Shown here one piece after another: positions 16,545 through 26,211 of a DNA stretch of 64,000 nucleotides. A program made the position numbers and the translations under genes. Positions within the stretch are counted from its first letter, which is position 1. Each line of letters begins with the position of its first letter. The notes beneath the pieces are model-generated. The model did no database searches, was not told the DNA's origin, and saw only the letters and a list, made by a program, of their open reading frames with translations. The stretch is from Bacillus_BA fengqiuensis (GTDB lineage Bacteria; Bacillota; Bacilli; Bacillales; Bacillaceae_H): the NCBI GenBank assembly GCA_030813035.1, contig JAUSTV010000001.1, one strand, 5' to 3'.

Positions 16545-18335
16545 TTACAGCTGTTTCGAAAAATCATCCACCAATCCGGCAAAAATCGATAACGCATGTT
16601 GGATCGGTTCTTGTTTGGATAAATCGATACCCGCTCGTTTCAATAATTCAAGCGGATAATCAGAACTTCCGCTTTTTAAGAAGGTTAAGTAGGCTTGCTG
16701 TGCCGCCTGATCTCCTTCAAGCAGTTTATCTGCAAGATGAATGGCTGAAGCAAAGCCCGTTGCATATTTGTATACATAAAACGGACGGTAAAAATGGGGA
16801 ATTCTCGTCCAGCCGTATTTCACTTCATCGTCAAATACGATGTCGTTTCCATTGTATTCTCTAAATAGGTTTTCATATATACGGCTGAACGCGTCTGCAT
16901 TCAGTGGTTCGCCATTCTCCGTTTTTTCATGAGTGATTTTCTCGAACTCCCCAAACATGACTTGTGTAAAGAATGTTCCTTTAAATTGATCAATAAAGTG
17001 GTTCAGTAAGTGCATTTTCATTTGCGGATCATTCGTGTTGCTCAATAAATGACGAATTAATAAGATTTCATTAACAGTAGATGCGACTTCTGCCACGAAA
17101 ATGGAGTAACCGGCTTTAATCTGCGGCTGATGTTTGCTTGAATAATAGCTGTGCATCGCGTGACCCATTTCGTGTGTCAGCGTAAATAAACTGTCAAGAT
17201 CGTCCTGGTGGTTCAATAATACGAAAGGATGAACCCCGTAAAGCCCCAAGTTATACGCGCCTGAACGTTTTCCGGGTGTTTCTCTCACATCGATATACCG
17301 CTTTTCTTTAAAACTCTTTAATGTTTCAACGTATTCCTTGCCAAGTGGCTGCAAGCTTTTCAGCATGATATCATATGCTTCATCATAGGAAATCTCTTGT
17401 CTCATGCCATTTACTAATGGAACACTTAAATCATAGGCCCGCAGTTCCTCGACATCAAGCTGTTTTTTTCTGATGTTCATATAGTCGTGAAGCGGTTTGA
17501 TGTTTTGTTTCGTCGATTGAATTAAATTATCATACACTTCTTTCGGAATCATATCGGAAAACAATGACCGCTCTAAAGCCGATGGATACTGCCGCATTTC
17601 AGATATCAGCACATTGTTTTTAATCGCCGAAGATAGTGTAGACGCAATCGTATTTTGCAGCTGAACATACGGTTCATAATATGCGTGGTACGCTTCTTTC
17701 CGTTTATCACGGTCTTCATCTTCGATTAATTTTGAATACATGCCTCTTGTGAGACGGATTTTATCTCCCTTTTCATCCGTTATCTCGCCAAATCGGATAT
17801 CCGCGTTATTGATCATGCCGAATGTTTGCTTTGGAGAGGAGAATGCTTCGCCCATTTTAGAGAGGACTTCTTCCTTTTCCTTGCTTAACACATGCTTCTT
17901 GTATCGATAGGCTTCCAATAAATCATCTTCGAAATAAGCGAGCTCTTTTACTTCTTCTATGTATGATTTTAACGTCGTTTCCTCCAAGCTTAATAAAAAC
18001 GGCATGAAAAAGGAGGTGGCACTGCTCATGTTTTGGCCTAAGCGAGTCGCTTTATCGAGCAAAGCTTGAGAAGCGGAAACGCGGGTGTCCAAATCCATTT
18101 GCAAATGCGCGTACACGTATAATTTGCCGTAAAGGTATCGTGCGTTCTCTTTCAGCTGCAAGTAATCGCATAACGAGCGGGCATCGTTGATCGTTCCATC
18201 AAACGTCTTTAATTGCTCGATCATTTCCTCGATTGTTTTATAATCTGCTTCCCACGTTTCCAGCGTGGCATAAATGTCGGTTAAATCCCATGTTTCGTGT
18301 ACGGGTACGTCTTTTCTTGATGAATAGGCTTTCAT
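16545..18335 (-). CDS. pepF: Oligoendopeptidase F
   Basis: 596 residues of the M3B thimet-oligopeptidase family. The zinc site HEMGHAMHSYYSS (around residue 386) and the downstream family helices (EVASTVNEILL) are intact. It degrades short peptides in the cytoplasm; B. subtilis YjbG/PepF is the closest relative. Length is as expected. The ATG at 18335 has AAGGGAG eight bases upstream, better than the ATG six codons earlier, which overlaps that site. Confidence 0.93.
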   Translation of the reverse strand: MKAYSSRKDVPVHETWDLTDIYATLETWEADYKTIEEMIEQLKTFDGTINDARSLCDYLQLKENARYLYGKLYVYAHLQMDLDTRVSASQALLDKATRLGQNMSSATSFFMPFLLSLEETTLKSYIEEVKELAYFEDDLLEAYRYKKHVLSKEKEEVLSKMGEAFSSPKQTFGMINNADIRFGEITDEKGDKIRLTRGMYSKLIEDEDRDKRKEAYHAYYEPYVQLQNTIASTLSSAIKNNVLISEMRQYPSALERSLFSDMIPKEVYDNLIQSTKQNIKPLHDYMNIRKKQLDVEELRAYDLSVPLVNGMRQEISYDEAYDIMLKSLQPLGKEYVETLKSFKEKRYIDVRETPGKRSGAYNLGLYGVHPFVLLNHQDDLDSLFTLTHEMGHAMHSYYSSKHQPQIKAGYSIFVAEVASTVNEILLIRHLLSNTNDPQMKMHLLNHFIDQFKGTFFTQVMFGEFEKITHEKTENGEPLNADAFSRIYENLFREYNGNDIVFDDEVKYGWTRIPHFYRPFYVYKYATGFASAIHLADKLLEGDQAAQQAYLTFLKSGSSDYPLELLKRAGIDLSKQEPIQHALSIFAGLVDDFSKQL

Positions 18336-18384
18336 CGATAAAACTCCCTTCATGCATATATGGATAGTTTATTGGCAGAACCGC

Positions 18385-18828
18385 TTAAGTAGTATATTCT
18401 TCTCTTTGCTTTTTCTCATAATTCTTCTTAAGGATCGAAATCCCTTCTTTACACACCCCGTAGCGGAGCCAGGAACACCCTTTGCAAAGGTCATCCAAAT
18501 CATCGGGATCGACATTACGGGCCACCATCGCCACGAGTTCGCTCTTTTGATAGATTTCACCGTGTTTAATGCCTAAATGTTTCGTCACATTCGTATCCAA
18601 TCCAATCACATGGGGTTCGGATTGATTGCATACACCATCCCCTTTATGAGGACAAAACGAACATGTTTCATCCAGTCCAACGACGACCTGGATAGGATAA
18701 TCCAATGTTTCATCCCGTATTTCCCTCACGATCTCGGTCATTTTCTCGACGAAATCGGGACTATATCCCATTCCCCTGAAGCCATGAACACACAATAAAT
18801 GATGGCCTCTTAGTACTCTCCGTCTCAT
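18385..18828 (-). CDS. DUF1284 cysteine-rich protein (putative Fe-S)
   Basis: 147 residues. After the conserved RGHHLLCVHGFRGMGYS start, eight or so cysteines fall in two groups (CSFCPHKGDGVC and CKGCSWLRYGVC), the pattern of the DUF1284 family, which is thought to bind an iron-sulfur cluster; function is unknown. It lies between pepF and exoA on the same strand, 17 bases from the exoA stop, so probably co-transcribed with exoA. Confidence 0.83.
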   Translation of the reverse strand: MRRRVLRGHHLLCVHGFRGMGYSPDFVEKMTEIVREIRDETLDYPIQVVVGLDETCSFCPHKGDGVCNQSEPHVIGLDTNVTKHLGIKHGEIYQKSELVAMVARNVDPDDLDDLCKGCSWLRYGVCKEGISILKKNYEKKQREEYTT

Positions 18829-18845
18829 CCTTCATCCCCCCTCGT

Positions 18846-19604
18846 CTACATTAAATCTATTTCCAACACGACGGGGCAATGATCGCTCCCCATTACATGT
18901 GAGTGGATGTGAGCGTCTTTTAATGAATCTTTTAATCTATCAGATACAATAAAATAATCGATTCTCCACCCGATGTTCCGTTCCCGTACTTTGTTCATGT
19001 ACGACCACCACGTATAGGCGCCTTCCTTTTCCGGGTAAAAGTAACGGAACGTATCCACAAAACCGGATTGCAAAAGCAGCGTCATTTTTTCACGTTCTTC
19101 TTCAGTAAAGCCGGAATTCCCTTTATTCGGCTTTGGATTTTTTAAATCGATTTCCATATGGGCAACGTTTAAATCACCGCAGTAAATAACCGGCTTGAAG
19201 GCATCCAGAGTTTGAAGATGTGCCAATATTCTCTCTTCCCATGCCAGCCTGAAATCAAGCCTTGCTAAATCCCGCTGAGAATTGGGTGTGTAGACATTCA
19301 CCAAATAAAATTCTTCAAATTCCAATGTGAGGATTCGCCCTTCCGCTTCTTCCGTTTCCATTCCCACACCGTACATGACCGATAGTGGCTTTCTTTTCGT
19401 AAAAACGGCTGTTCCCGAATACCCTTTTTTCGTCGCATAATTCCAATACTGATAGTAGTTTTCTAAGTCCAGCTCGATTTGTCCTTCTTGCAGTTTCGTT
19501 TCCTGTATACAAAAGATATCTGCATCCATTTCGTTGAAGTAATCTAAAAACCCTTTTCGTACACATGCTCTGATGCCGTTCACATTCCAAGAAATAAGTT
19601 TCAT
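18846..19604 (-). CDS. exoA: Exodeoxyribonuclease III / AP endonuclease
   Basis: 252 residues of the ExoIII/Ape1 exonuclease-endonuclease-phosphatase fold. Key sites are present: ISWNVNGIRA at the N-terminus, the catalytic Glu in FCIQETKLQ (~36), YTPNS, GDLNVAHMEIDL (Asp/Asn pair), and the final GSDHCPV (catalytic His). It cleaves DNA 5' to abasic sites and removes 3' blocks in base excision repair. With the AlkA-type and Mug-type glycosylases at 28-30 kb, this region has three base-repair genes. Confidence 0.95.
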   Translation of the reverse strand: MKLISWNVNGIRACVRKGFLDYFNEMDADIFCIQETKLQEGQIELDLENYYQYWNYATKKGYSGTAVFTKRKPLSVMYGVGMETEEAEGRILTLEFEEFYLVNVYTPNSQRDLARLDFRLAWEERILAHLQTLDAFKPVIYCGDLNVAHMEIDLKNPKPNKGNSGFTEEEREKMTLLLQSGFVDTFRYFYPEKEGAYTWWSYMNKVRERNIGWRIDYFIVSDRLKDSLKDAHIHSHVMGSDHCPVVLEIDLM

Positions 19605-19830
19605 AAACTAATCCGATTCTCCTTGCTCGTTTATCGTTTTGACTCTGTAAAGTTTATCGCAAAAGCGAGGCTTCGTACAATAAAAATGAGCTGAAAATTT
19701 CTTGAAAAGAGCGAAATATCAGGCTTAAGGATTCTGTTTGAATCATTTGGTTATATAAACGTATAGAAATGAACTTAAAGAAAATATAATAGTGGAACTG
19801 AGTTTAACGTATTGTTTTTAGGAGGTTCAA

Positions 19831-20085
19831 ATGGCAAATTGGGGACAAATTAGAGAAAAAGGAAAAGTGCGTTTTATCTTATTGTCTGGAACGATCTTAT
19901 CAATACCACTCATTCTTGACTATTATATAATTAAATTCCTTCTTAGCTCATTTTCAATGGAGTTTGCACTGCTTGAGTCGTTTCTTGTTTGGGTTACTTG
20001 CACTTTATTGGGGTTTTTATTTGGTATATATGGCTGGAGAAGAATGGAGAGCAATTGGCTGGACCGTAATTCTTTCTTTGAGTAA
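19831..20085 (+). CDS. Small two-helix membrane protein
   Basis: 84 residues with two hydrophobic spans (FILLSGTILSIPLILDYYII and LESFLVWVTCTLLGFLFGIY) and a short charged tail. Not recognised. TTAGGAGG precedes the ATG and a good minus-10 (TATAAT near 19786) lies upstream, so it is expressed alone. Confidence 0.65.
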   Translation: MANWGQIREKGKVRFILLSGTILSIPLILDYYIIKFLLSSFSMEFALLESFLVWVTCTLLGFLFGIYGWRRMESNWLDRNSFFE

Positions 20086-20101
20086 CAAAGCCTTAACTAA
20101 A

Positions 20102-20140
20102 AAATACTGCGATCCATTCATTGAGTGGATCGCAGTATTT
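20102..20140. terminator. Bidirectional terminator
   Basis: AAATACTGCGATCCA and TGGATCGCAGTATTT arms between convergent genes. Confidence 0.8.
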
Positions 20141-20179
20141 AGGGTTAATATGTTTTCCACTCTTACTTCACGTTATCTT

Positions 20180-20704
20180 TTATTTTTCCGCCAGTACGTT
20201 AATGAACTCCCTCATATAATCTGGCAGATCAGGCGGGCGGCGGCTTGAGACAAGATGACCGTCCACTACGACCGGCTCGTCCAGCCAGGCAGCACCGGCA
20301 TTCATCATGTCGTCTTTAATTCCCGGTGTACTTGTTACGTTTTTTCCTTCTAAGATTTTTGCCGAAATCAACACCCAGCCGGCATGGCAAATTTGGCCGA
20401 TTGGCTTTTCTTGATCGTTCATCGTACGAATCATGGTCAAAATTTCTTCGTATCGTCTTAATTTATCGGGAGACCATCCACCTGGTACCAAAATCGCATC
20501 ATACTCATTTGGATCAATTTCTTTAAAAGAGCAATCAGAAGTGATGGGTACACCGTATTTCCCTATGTATGTCTCATCCGCTTTTTCCCCGGCGATATGC
20601 ACAACGGCTCCTTCTTCTCTTAATCGCAATACCGGATACCAAAGCTCTAAATCCTCAAACTCATCGCTGACAAGCTGGATAATTTTTTTGCCTTGCAATT
20701 TCAA
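20180..20704 (-). CDS. DJ-1/PfpI-family protein
   Basis: 174 residues. The nucleophile-elbow cysteine lies in IGQICHAGWVLISA (~104), preceded by the ILVPGGWSPDKLR segment with its conserved Glu/Asp environment. Members include intracellular protease-like and deglycase/chaperone proteins such as B. subtilis YraA and YfkM, often induced by general or thiol stress. No further sub-assignment is possible from sequence. Monocistronic, with flanking terminators. Confidence 0.88.
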   Translation of the reverse strand: MKLQGKKIIQLVSDEFEDLELWYPVLRLREEGAVVHIAGEKADETYIGKYGVPITSDCSFKEIDPNEYDAILVPGGWSPDKLRRYEEILTMIRTMNDQEKPIGQICHAGWVLISAKILEGKNVTSTPGIKDDMMNAGAAWLDEPVVVDGHLVSSRRPPDLPDYMREFINVLAEK

Positions 20705-20795
20705 TGATTTTTCCTCCTTTACCTGTCTTTTCCCTTATTCTGAAGGATGAAAAAAAGAAATGCAAATGAAAGCATATAAACGCGTTTCCTGAATA

Positions 20796-20839
20796 AACAA
20801 AAAAGATGGAGTCGGTTCACCCGCTCCATCTTTTTTGTT
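20796..20839 (-). terminator. Terminator of the lysE-type gene
   Basis: AACAAAAAAGATGGAG and CTCCATCTTTTTTGTT arms; also usable rightwards. Confidence 0.75.
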
Positions 20840-21461
20840 AACGATGTTTTTCTAATGCTAACTTCAGGCCAAATCCTATGAGCACAAGGCCTGTCGCTTT
20901 ATCCATCCATTTTTGTACCTTTGGTGATAACAGCCATTCGCGCATATGGTTAATGAAATATACATAAATAAAAAACCAGGTGATGGAGAGAACGGTATAA
21001 ACCACTCCCATCATGATCAATTGCTGGGTGGTGTTTTCACCCGAGGTTACGAATTGCGGCAAGAAGGTTAGGAAAAACATCGCGACCTTCGGATTCAGTA
21101 TATTTGATAAAAGTCCTTGTCGAAAAGAGGATCCTTTTTCACTTGACTGGTGAAGATGTTCTCCCTCAATCGCTTGCTTTTTGTTGCTTGCCCAAAATGA
21201 AGAGACGCCCAAGTATACCAAATACACGGCACCAACATACTTGACGATTTCAAATGCTACAGTCGATTGCATCAAAATGGCTGAAAGTCCGAATGCAGCG
21301 GCAAACGTATGAACCAAAGAACCGGTTGAAATTCCTAATGCCATTTGAAAACCCGTTTTTCTCCCCGTTGCAATCGTCGTTTTCGTGATCAAAGCCGTAT
21401 CAATGCCTGGACTCATCACCACAAAAAGTGAAAGCACGAAAAACGTAAGAAATTCATTCAT
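20838..21461 (-). CDS. LysE/RhtB-family amino-acid exporter
   Basis: 207 residues with six hydrophobic segments and the family N-terminus FFVLSLFVVMSPGIDTALIT (P-G-P/I-D region) plus NPKVAMFFLTFLPQFV in the middle. These translocators export amino acids or small metabolites; the substrate is unknown. It is divergent from an XRE-cupin regulator with a palindrome in between, a common exporter/regulator arrangement. Confidence 0.88.
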   Translation of the reverse strand: MNEFLTFFVLSLFVVMSPGIDTALITKTTIATGRKTGFQMALGISTGSLVHTFAAAFGLSAILMQSTVAFEIVKYVGAVYLVYLGVSSFWASNKKQAIEGEHLHQSSEKGSSFRQGLLSNILNPKVAMFFLTFLPQFVTSGENTTQQLIMMGVVYTVLSITWFFIYVYFINHMREWLLSPKVQKWMDKATGLVLIGFGLKLALEKHR

Positions 21462-21550
21462 TTCCTTCCCCTCCCATGTTCTTGTAACAACCGATGAGAT
21501 AAAATATAATTTAATAAATGTAATTGTAGTTTAACACATTTTCTTCGTTT

Positions 21551-21567
21551 GTTAAATTTAATTTAAC
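21551..21567. promoter_or_regulatory. Palindromic operator candidate between lysE and xre
   Basis: GTTAAATTTAATTTAAC is a perfect 8-base dyad around one base. It sits in the 148-base divergent gap near AT-rich promoter sequence. A second looser dyad (AATGT...ACATT) is at 21516-21540. The XRE-cupin protein encoded next door is the obvious candidate ligand. Confidence 0.5.
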
Positions 21568-21609
21568 TTTTTTAATTTATATTTAAAAACCCGTAGAGGA
21601 GTATAAGTG

Positions 21610-22155
21610 ATGGAAAATATCGATATCGGCAAAAAGGTGGAAAAGCATCGAAAAACAAAAGGATTGAGCTTGAGGGAACTCTCGGCATTAGTGGAGATTA
21701 CACCTTCGATGTTAAGTCAAATTGAACGGGGATTAGCCAATCCCTCCATTCAAACGCTGAAGCTGCTGGCTAAAGCCCTTGATGTTCCTACCTTCAGCTT
21801 TTTGCTTGAAGAAACGAATACGGCTGATTTAGTGGTCAGGTCGAGCGGACGTAAAAGAATGACCATTGACCATTTGTCTTATGAGTTATTATCGCCTGAT
21901 TTTACCGGGAATCTCGCTGCGGCAATCATGAACGTTCCGCCCAATACCCATTCATCCGAGAAACTTTTGGAGCATAAAGGAGAAGAAATAGCGTTTATTT
22001 TAGAGGGGAAAATCAAAATCCATCTAAATGAAGAGGAATTTATATTAGAAGCTGGAGACAGCGTGAAAATACCAGCCTATATGAAACACAAATGGGAAAA
22101 TGAATTCGATCAGCAAGCCGTCGTGTTATTTGCTGTGACTCCGCCCGCTTTTTAG
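21610..22155 (+). CDS. XRE-family regulator with cupin domain
   Basis: 181 residues. An N-terminal HTH (LSLRELSALVEITPSMLSQI at ~19-38, then ERGLANPSIQTL) is joined to a C-terminal cupin (residues ~105-178, HSSEKLLEHKGEE and AGDSVKIPAYMKHKWENE), the layout of small-ligand-sensing repressors such as PuuR-like proteins. Likely regulates the divergent LysE-type exporter through the palindrome in the shared gap. ATG 21610 is eight bases from GAGGAG; GTG at 21607 is an alternative. Confidence 0.86.
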   Translation: MENIDIGKKVEKHRKTKGLSLRELSALVEITPSMLSQIERGLANPSIQTLKLLAKALDVPTFSFLLEETNTADLVVRSSGRKRMTIDHLSYELLSPDFTGNLAAAIMNVPPNTHSSEKLLEHKGEEIAFILEGKIKIHLNEEEFILEAGDSVKIPAYMKHKWENEFDQQAVVLFAVTPPAF

Positions 22156-22321
22156 TTCATATGAGAGAGAAAAGATCTTTTACAAATGATATGTTCTCTA
22201 AAAACAAGAAACTTAAACAGCGAATAAGCTTCACATAAGGAAATTACAACATATTAATACTCTATAACGCTTTGTGAAATGGATCATCACAGGGCTTTAC
22301 AAACGAAGGGAGGATGTGAAA

Positions 22322-22540
22322 ATGAATAATAACGTAAATGCACCATTTCCTTCTGGAGAGAATGTTCCTTTCTCACCTACCATATCTCACGGATATACGG
22401 CTCCTGTTTATGGATGTACAGTTCCTGTTTATGGCTATGGCGGTCACCATCATGGATGTCATAATTTCGCGATCATCGTCGTGTTGTTTATTTTATTAAT
22501 CATTATTGGTGCATGTACTTTCCACGGTTATAAGGGATGA
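22322..22540 (+). CDS. YjcZ-family sporulation peptide
   Basis: 72 residues. A Pro/Gly/Tyr-rich N-terminus with a tandem PVYGCTVPVYGYGG and a His-rich HHHGCHN precedes one C-terminal membrane helix (FAIIVVLFILLIIIGAC), the hallmark of YjcZ/SscA-type sporulation proteins. GGGAGG stands before the ATG at 22322; a longer upstream frame is not needed. Expression in the mother cell during sporulation is expected from the family, not shown here. Confidence 0.8.
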   Translation: MNNNVNAPFPSGENVPFSPTISHGYTAPVYGCTVPVYGYGGHHHGCHNFAIIVVLFILLIIIGACTFHGYKG

Positions 22541-22563
22541 CCTAATCACAGGCATCCGTCTTA

Positions 22564-22596
22564 AAAAAACTCCAGTACGAGTACTGGAGTTTTTTT
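22564..22596. terminator. Terminator
   Basis: AAAAAACTCCAGTAC and GTACTGGAGTTTTTT arms. Confidence 0.85.
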
Positions 22597-22656
22597 ATTA
22601 ATTAGATAAGTAAAAAAGCCGATATGTTGCTTCAAGTGTCTTTTTTCCTGTCACTA

Positions 22657-23388
22657 TTATTGTTTGTTGAAATCCGGAACCTCGCATCCGTCTTCTGTAC
22701 AAACGGCACCTTGATCGCTTGTCGGTGATAGGGATTGTAATGCAGGTTTCGCGTTTTCTTCTTCCCATACTTTTTGTAATGCGCCCGCGAATACTTCAGC
22801 CGGCTGCGCGCCGGATACCGCATATTTGTTGTTTAAGACGAAGAACGGAACACCTTGAACACCGATTTGTTGAGCTTGGGCCTCTTCACCTCGAACGGCT
22901 GCCTCGTAATCATTTCCTTTTAAGACTACTTCCACTTCATTTCGGTCCAATCCCGCTTCTACAGCAAGCTCTGTTAATGTATCGTGGTCACCAAGATGTT
23001 TCGAATCCGTGAAATAAGCTTTCAGCAAACGCTCTGTCACCTCGGCGTCTTTTCCTTTTGCTTCTGCAAACTTGGCCAAACGATGCGCATCGAATGTATT
23101 TGTGCGGATCAACGTCTCAAATTGGAAATCCAACCCGACGGCTGCCGCTTGCTCGGCGATTCCTTTATTCATATTTTTCGCTTGTTCTACAGATACTCCG
23201 TATTTTTTGGCGATGATCTCATGAATGGAGAGATCCGTATCACGGCTTGCGTGAGGATCCAATTCAAAGCTTTTGAACACGACTTCTACTTGATCTTGAT
23301 GCGGGAATTTCTCCAGCGCTTCCTCCAAACGACGTTTTCCAATATAGCAAAATGGGCAGGCAAAATCCGACCATACTTCAATTTTCAT
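22657..23388 (-). CDS. DsbA-family (FrnE-like) thiol oxidoreductase
   Basis: 243 residues. Thioredoxin-like with the CPFC active site at residues 11-14 (DFACPFCYIGKRRLEEAL), a long helical insertion, and the cis-Pro segment GVQGVPFFVLNNKYAVSGAQP, which is the FrnE/YwbO type. There is no signal peptide, so it works in the cytoplasm. The C-terminal tail has two extra cysteines (CTEDGCEVPD), as in several FrnE homologues that bind metal or form a second redox pair. Confidence 0.88.
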   Translation of the reverse strand: MKIEVWSDFACPFCYIGKRRLEEALEKFPHQDQVEVVFKSFELDPHASRDTDLSIHEIIAKKYGVSVEQAKNMNKGIAEQAAAVGLDFQFETLIRTNTFDAHRLAKFAEAKGKDAEVTERLLKAYFTDSKHLGDHDTLTELAVEAGLDRNEVEVVLKGNDYEAAVRGEEAQAQQIGVQGVPFFVLNNKYAVSGAQPAEVFAGALQKVWEEENAKPALQSLSPTSDQGAVCTEDGCEVPDFNKQ

Positions 23389-23500
23389 CGTTACACCTCA
23401 TTTTTCATTCGTAATATGAAAAATATCATACCACATGTTCACAAATAATCCTCTTTATCTGCTTATATCTTCAAAACAAATAAGCATTCCTCATCGATTC

Positions 23501-26101
23501 CTATTCAACCATATCATCACCATGGTCATCTGCATGTTTTCTTCCATAACGCGAGGTGTGACAATCATGGCACAGTTGAAACGGAAAATCCCACGGCAAG
23601 CTTTCTCCACATTTTCTGCAAGTTCTCTGCGCCGGTTTAACGCCAGTCTTTAAGATTTCATGAATATCGTCGCTGATTTCTTCTCGTATCCGCTCCCAGT
23701 AAAGCGCTTCGGTGCGTCTATCTAACCGGTATAAAAACAAAAGATGAAGACCAGCTGCTTTATAGGAAAGTTCAAGCTCCTCAAGACTGTCTTTTTTGAT
23801 GAGCGGTTCCGGCAATTCTTGTTTATGGACAATCGCCATCATCGTATCCCGCCATTGCTCCACAAGCCTTGGCTCATTGGCCGAAAACGGAAGATGCAAA
23901 AATCCGTAAAGATCGATCACGGAAAGGCGCGCTTCCATTTCGGTGCCGCGAATAAGGTGATAAAGCTCCTGTTCCTCTGACAGAGCCGCTTTTTTCGTTC
24001 CGGTCGGGCTTTCGAATTTCTCCCAAAGTGCAAAAAACGTATCAAGCGTACGGGCATATTTTTGAAAACGTTGAAGGACGGCGTTTGTCGGTGCAATCGT
24101 AAACGTCGAAATGGGCTCGTCTTCCTGCTGAAGCAGCCGCGTCATGAGGGCGATATCTCTTGAAAAAGCGACTTTTCCTACATTGTACAGTCCTTTTCGG
24201 CCGGCACGTCCCGCGATTTGCTTCACTTCCTGTGACGTTAACCGCCGTCTTGTCATCCCGTCAAACTTCTCATTTTCGAGGAATACGATGCGGCGAATTG
24301 GCAAGTTCAGCCCCATGCCTATCGCATCGGTTGAAACGATGACCGTTGTTTCTCCATTGATGAACCGTTGGATTTGCTTTTTTCTCGTTTCCGGCGGCAT
24401 ACTGCCGTAAATCATGCTGACGGATTGGCCGCCACTTTGCAGTCCTGACGCGACCTCCAATACACGTCTTCGCGAAAAGCATACGAGTGCATCGCCTTGT
24501 TTCGTTTCACCCATCTCGAACGCTTTCGTTTCCACTTGAAGCGGAATGTCACGGTAATACTCACGGATGTCGACACGAGAATGACCGAGCAGCTGCGTAA
24601 TCATGTTTTTCGAATTTCGGCTCCCAATGATATGAACTTCCCGTGCATTTGCCTTTGTCATCGCTCGATACCACGAAAAACCTCGGTCTTTATCCGCGAT
24701 CATTTGAGATTCATCAATGACCACAACTTCATAAAAGTCCTTTTCATGAAACATTTCAACAGTGCAGGAGATATGTGCCGCTCCTTCGACCATTTTTTCT
24801 TCTTCTCCCGTTTTTAACGAACAGGGAATGCCTTCCATATTCATTTTTTCATATACTTCAAGTGCCAACAGTCGAAGCGGGGCTAAATACAAACCACTCT
24901 TTGCCGCTCTCATGCTCTTGAGCGCCTCATATGTTTTTCCGGTATTCGTTTCGCCGATATGAAGCACATACTGGATATTCCGGCCTGCGGGAGGACTGTA
25001 TTCGCGTCCGAATAGTTCTTCCATCATGCGGGCTTCCTCTGCTTTTTTTCGTTCGATTTCAGCCGACATTTCTGCTTTTTTTCGTTCCTGCTCGGCAAGC
25101 TGACGCTCGTAAATCTCTTGATGCACCGTCAAGTCAAACGGAATGTCCGCAAGCTGGATAAGATCCCGAACATATTCTGATTGGATGCGCAAGAAATAAT
25201 CGTTCACAATTTCGAACAGCGGTTCAATCATGATGTCCGTTAGCTTTTCTTCCGTTAAAGGCTCCCCGTATGTTTGATGAAAATCACTCAACAAAGGCTG
25301 CGACAATTGATGAATGGACCATTTCGGCACAAATTCACATAAATAATAGGTAATGAGCCGTTCATACTCGTAATAATACGTTTCATATTCATAGTGTCTT
25401 CGGTCCCATTGAAGAGAGGCTTTATCGGAAGTTCCAGGCAATTCCTGAAGAAAAGCAGCGACGGTCGGATAAAGGTAGGGAGATAAATCGAAATCTTCTT
25501 CTCCCCTTAATGTTTCCTCCAGCTTATGTATATCGATGATCGGGTCGTTTAATTTTTTCTTGACGTCACTTGCTAATTGGCAGGCGATATAATATCTGAC
25601 ATAAAGATACAACGTAAGATGGTGCCGCTTGATCGACTTCAAAGCGGCTTTGATCAGTCTTTTCTTCACATCTGCCCTTTTTTCGAAAACCTTTCTTTCT
25701 TTTTCCTGTTTCAGAAAAGACGCTCTCCGCTTTTCATATCGTTCCTGCCATTCGCTTTGGCGGCCGCTGAATGTATCATTTAGCCACTGTATGGCATCAA
25801 AAGGACGGTATGCTCTCATTTCATTTCGAAACAGCTGATTGATCAGTTTGCGGTCAACACCTTCCACCTCATAGCCAGCTTCCTTTAAATACACCTTTTT
25901 CCCGGCTTTTGATACATCGTTTGTGACGGTATTTAACCATACATTGATCCAAATTTGTTCAATATAATGTTTCCGATCGGCCAGAAACTGTTCAAATGAG
26001 GGTATCTTTTCTTTCTCTTCCAAATACCGGTCCAGGTCTTCCACCAGTTTCGTTTTGGTATGTTCCACAGCATGAGGATAAAGTTCCATCCATTCAGTCA
26101 T
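23501..26101 (-). CDS. SUV3-like DEAD/DEAH-box RNA helicase
   Basis: 866 residues. A ~370-residue N-terminal helical region, with a Lys/Glu-rich coiled coil at ~332-360, leads to a SF2 helicase core: Walker A GETNTGKT (383-390), motif II IDESQM, motif VI QIAGRAGRKG. The Suv3 order of motifs, with LAPLRLLALEVYEKM, matches SUPV3L1/SUV3 homologues of RNA decay. The C-terminus is a zinc ribbon (CRKCGESLPW and CHDCH). The gene is monocistronic. Bacterial SUV3-like proteins are poorly characterised. Confidence 0.85.
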   Translation of the reverse strand: MTEWMELYPHAVEHTKTKLVEDLDRYLEEKEKIPSFEQFLADRKHYIEQIWINVWLNTVTNDVSKAGKKVYLKEAGYEVEGVDRKLINQLFRNEMRAYRPFDAIQWLNDTFSGRQSEWQERYEKRRASFLKQEKERKVFEKRADVKKRLIKAALKSIKRHHLTLYLYVRYYIACQLASDVKKKLNDPIIDIHKLEETLRGEEDFDLSPYLYPTVAAFLQELPGTSDKASLQWDRRHYEYETYYYEYERLITYYLCEFVPKWSIHQLSQPLLSDFHQTYGEPLTEEKLTDIMIEPLFEIVNDYFLRIQSEYVRDLIQLADIPFDLTVHQEIYERQLAEQERKKAEMSAEIERKKAEEARMMEELFGREYSPPAGRNIQYVLHIGETNTGKTYEALKSMRAAKSGLYLAPLRLLALEVYEKMNMEGIPCSLKTGEEEKMVEGAAHISCTVEMFHEKDFYEVVVIDESQMIADKDRGFSWYRAMTKANAREVHIIGSRNSKNMITQLLGHSRVDIREYYRDIPLQVETKAFEMGETKQGDALVCFSRRRVLEVASGLQSGGQSVSMIYGSMPPETRKKQIQRFINGETTVIVSTDAIGMGLNLPIRRIVFLENEKFDGMTRRRLTSQEVKQIAGRAGRKGLYNVGKVAFSRDIALMTRLLQQEDEPISTFTIAPTNAVLQRFQKYARTLDTFFALWEKFESPTGTKKAALSEEQELYHLIRGTEMEARLSVIDLYGFLHLPFSANEPRLVEQWRDTMMAIVHKQELPEPLIKKDSLEELELSYKAAGLHLLFLYRLDRRTEALYWERIREEISDDIHEILKTGVKPAQRTCRKCGESLPWDFPFQLCHDCHTSRYGRKHADDHGDDMVE

Positions 26102-26211
26102 GAGAAATCTCCTTTTTACTAAATCAATCTATCTGTTTTTATGTTTACCCAAATAAAAAAACATCCTCCCAGACAGGAAAATGTTTTTGTTTGTTTTCCG
26201 CTGTTTTGTTT

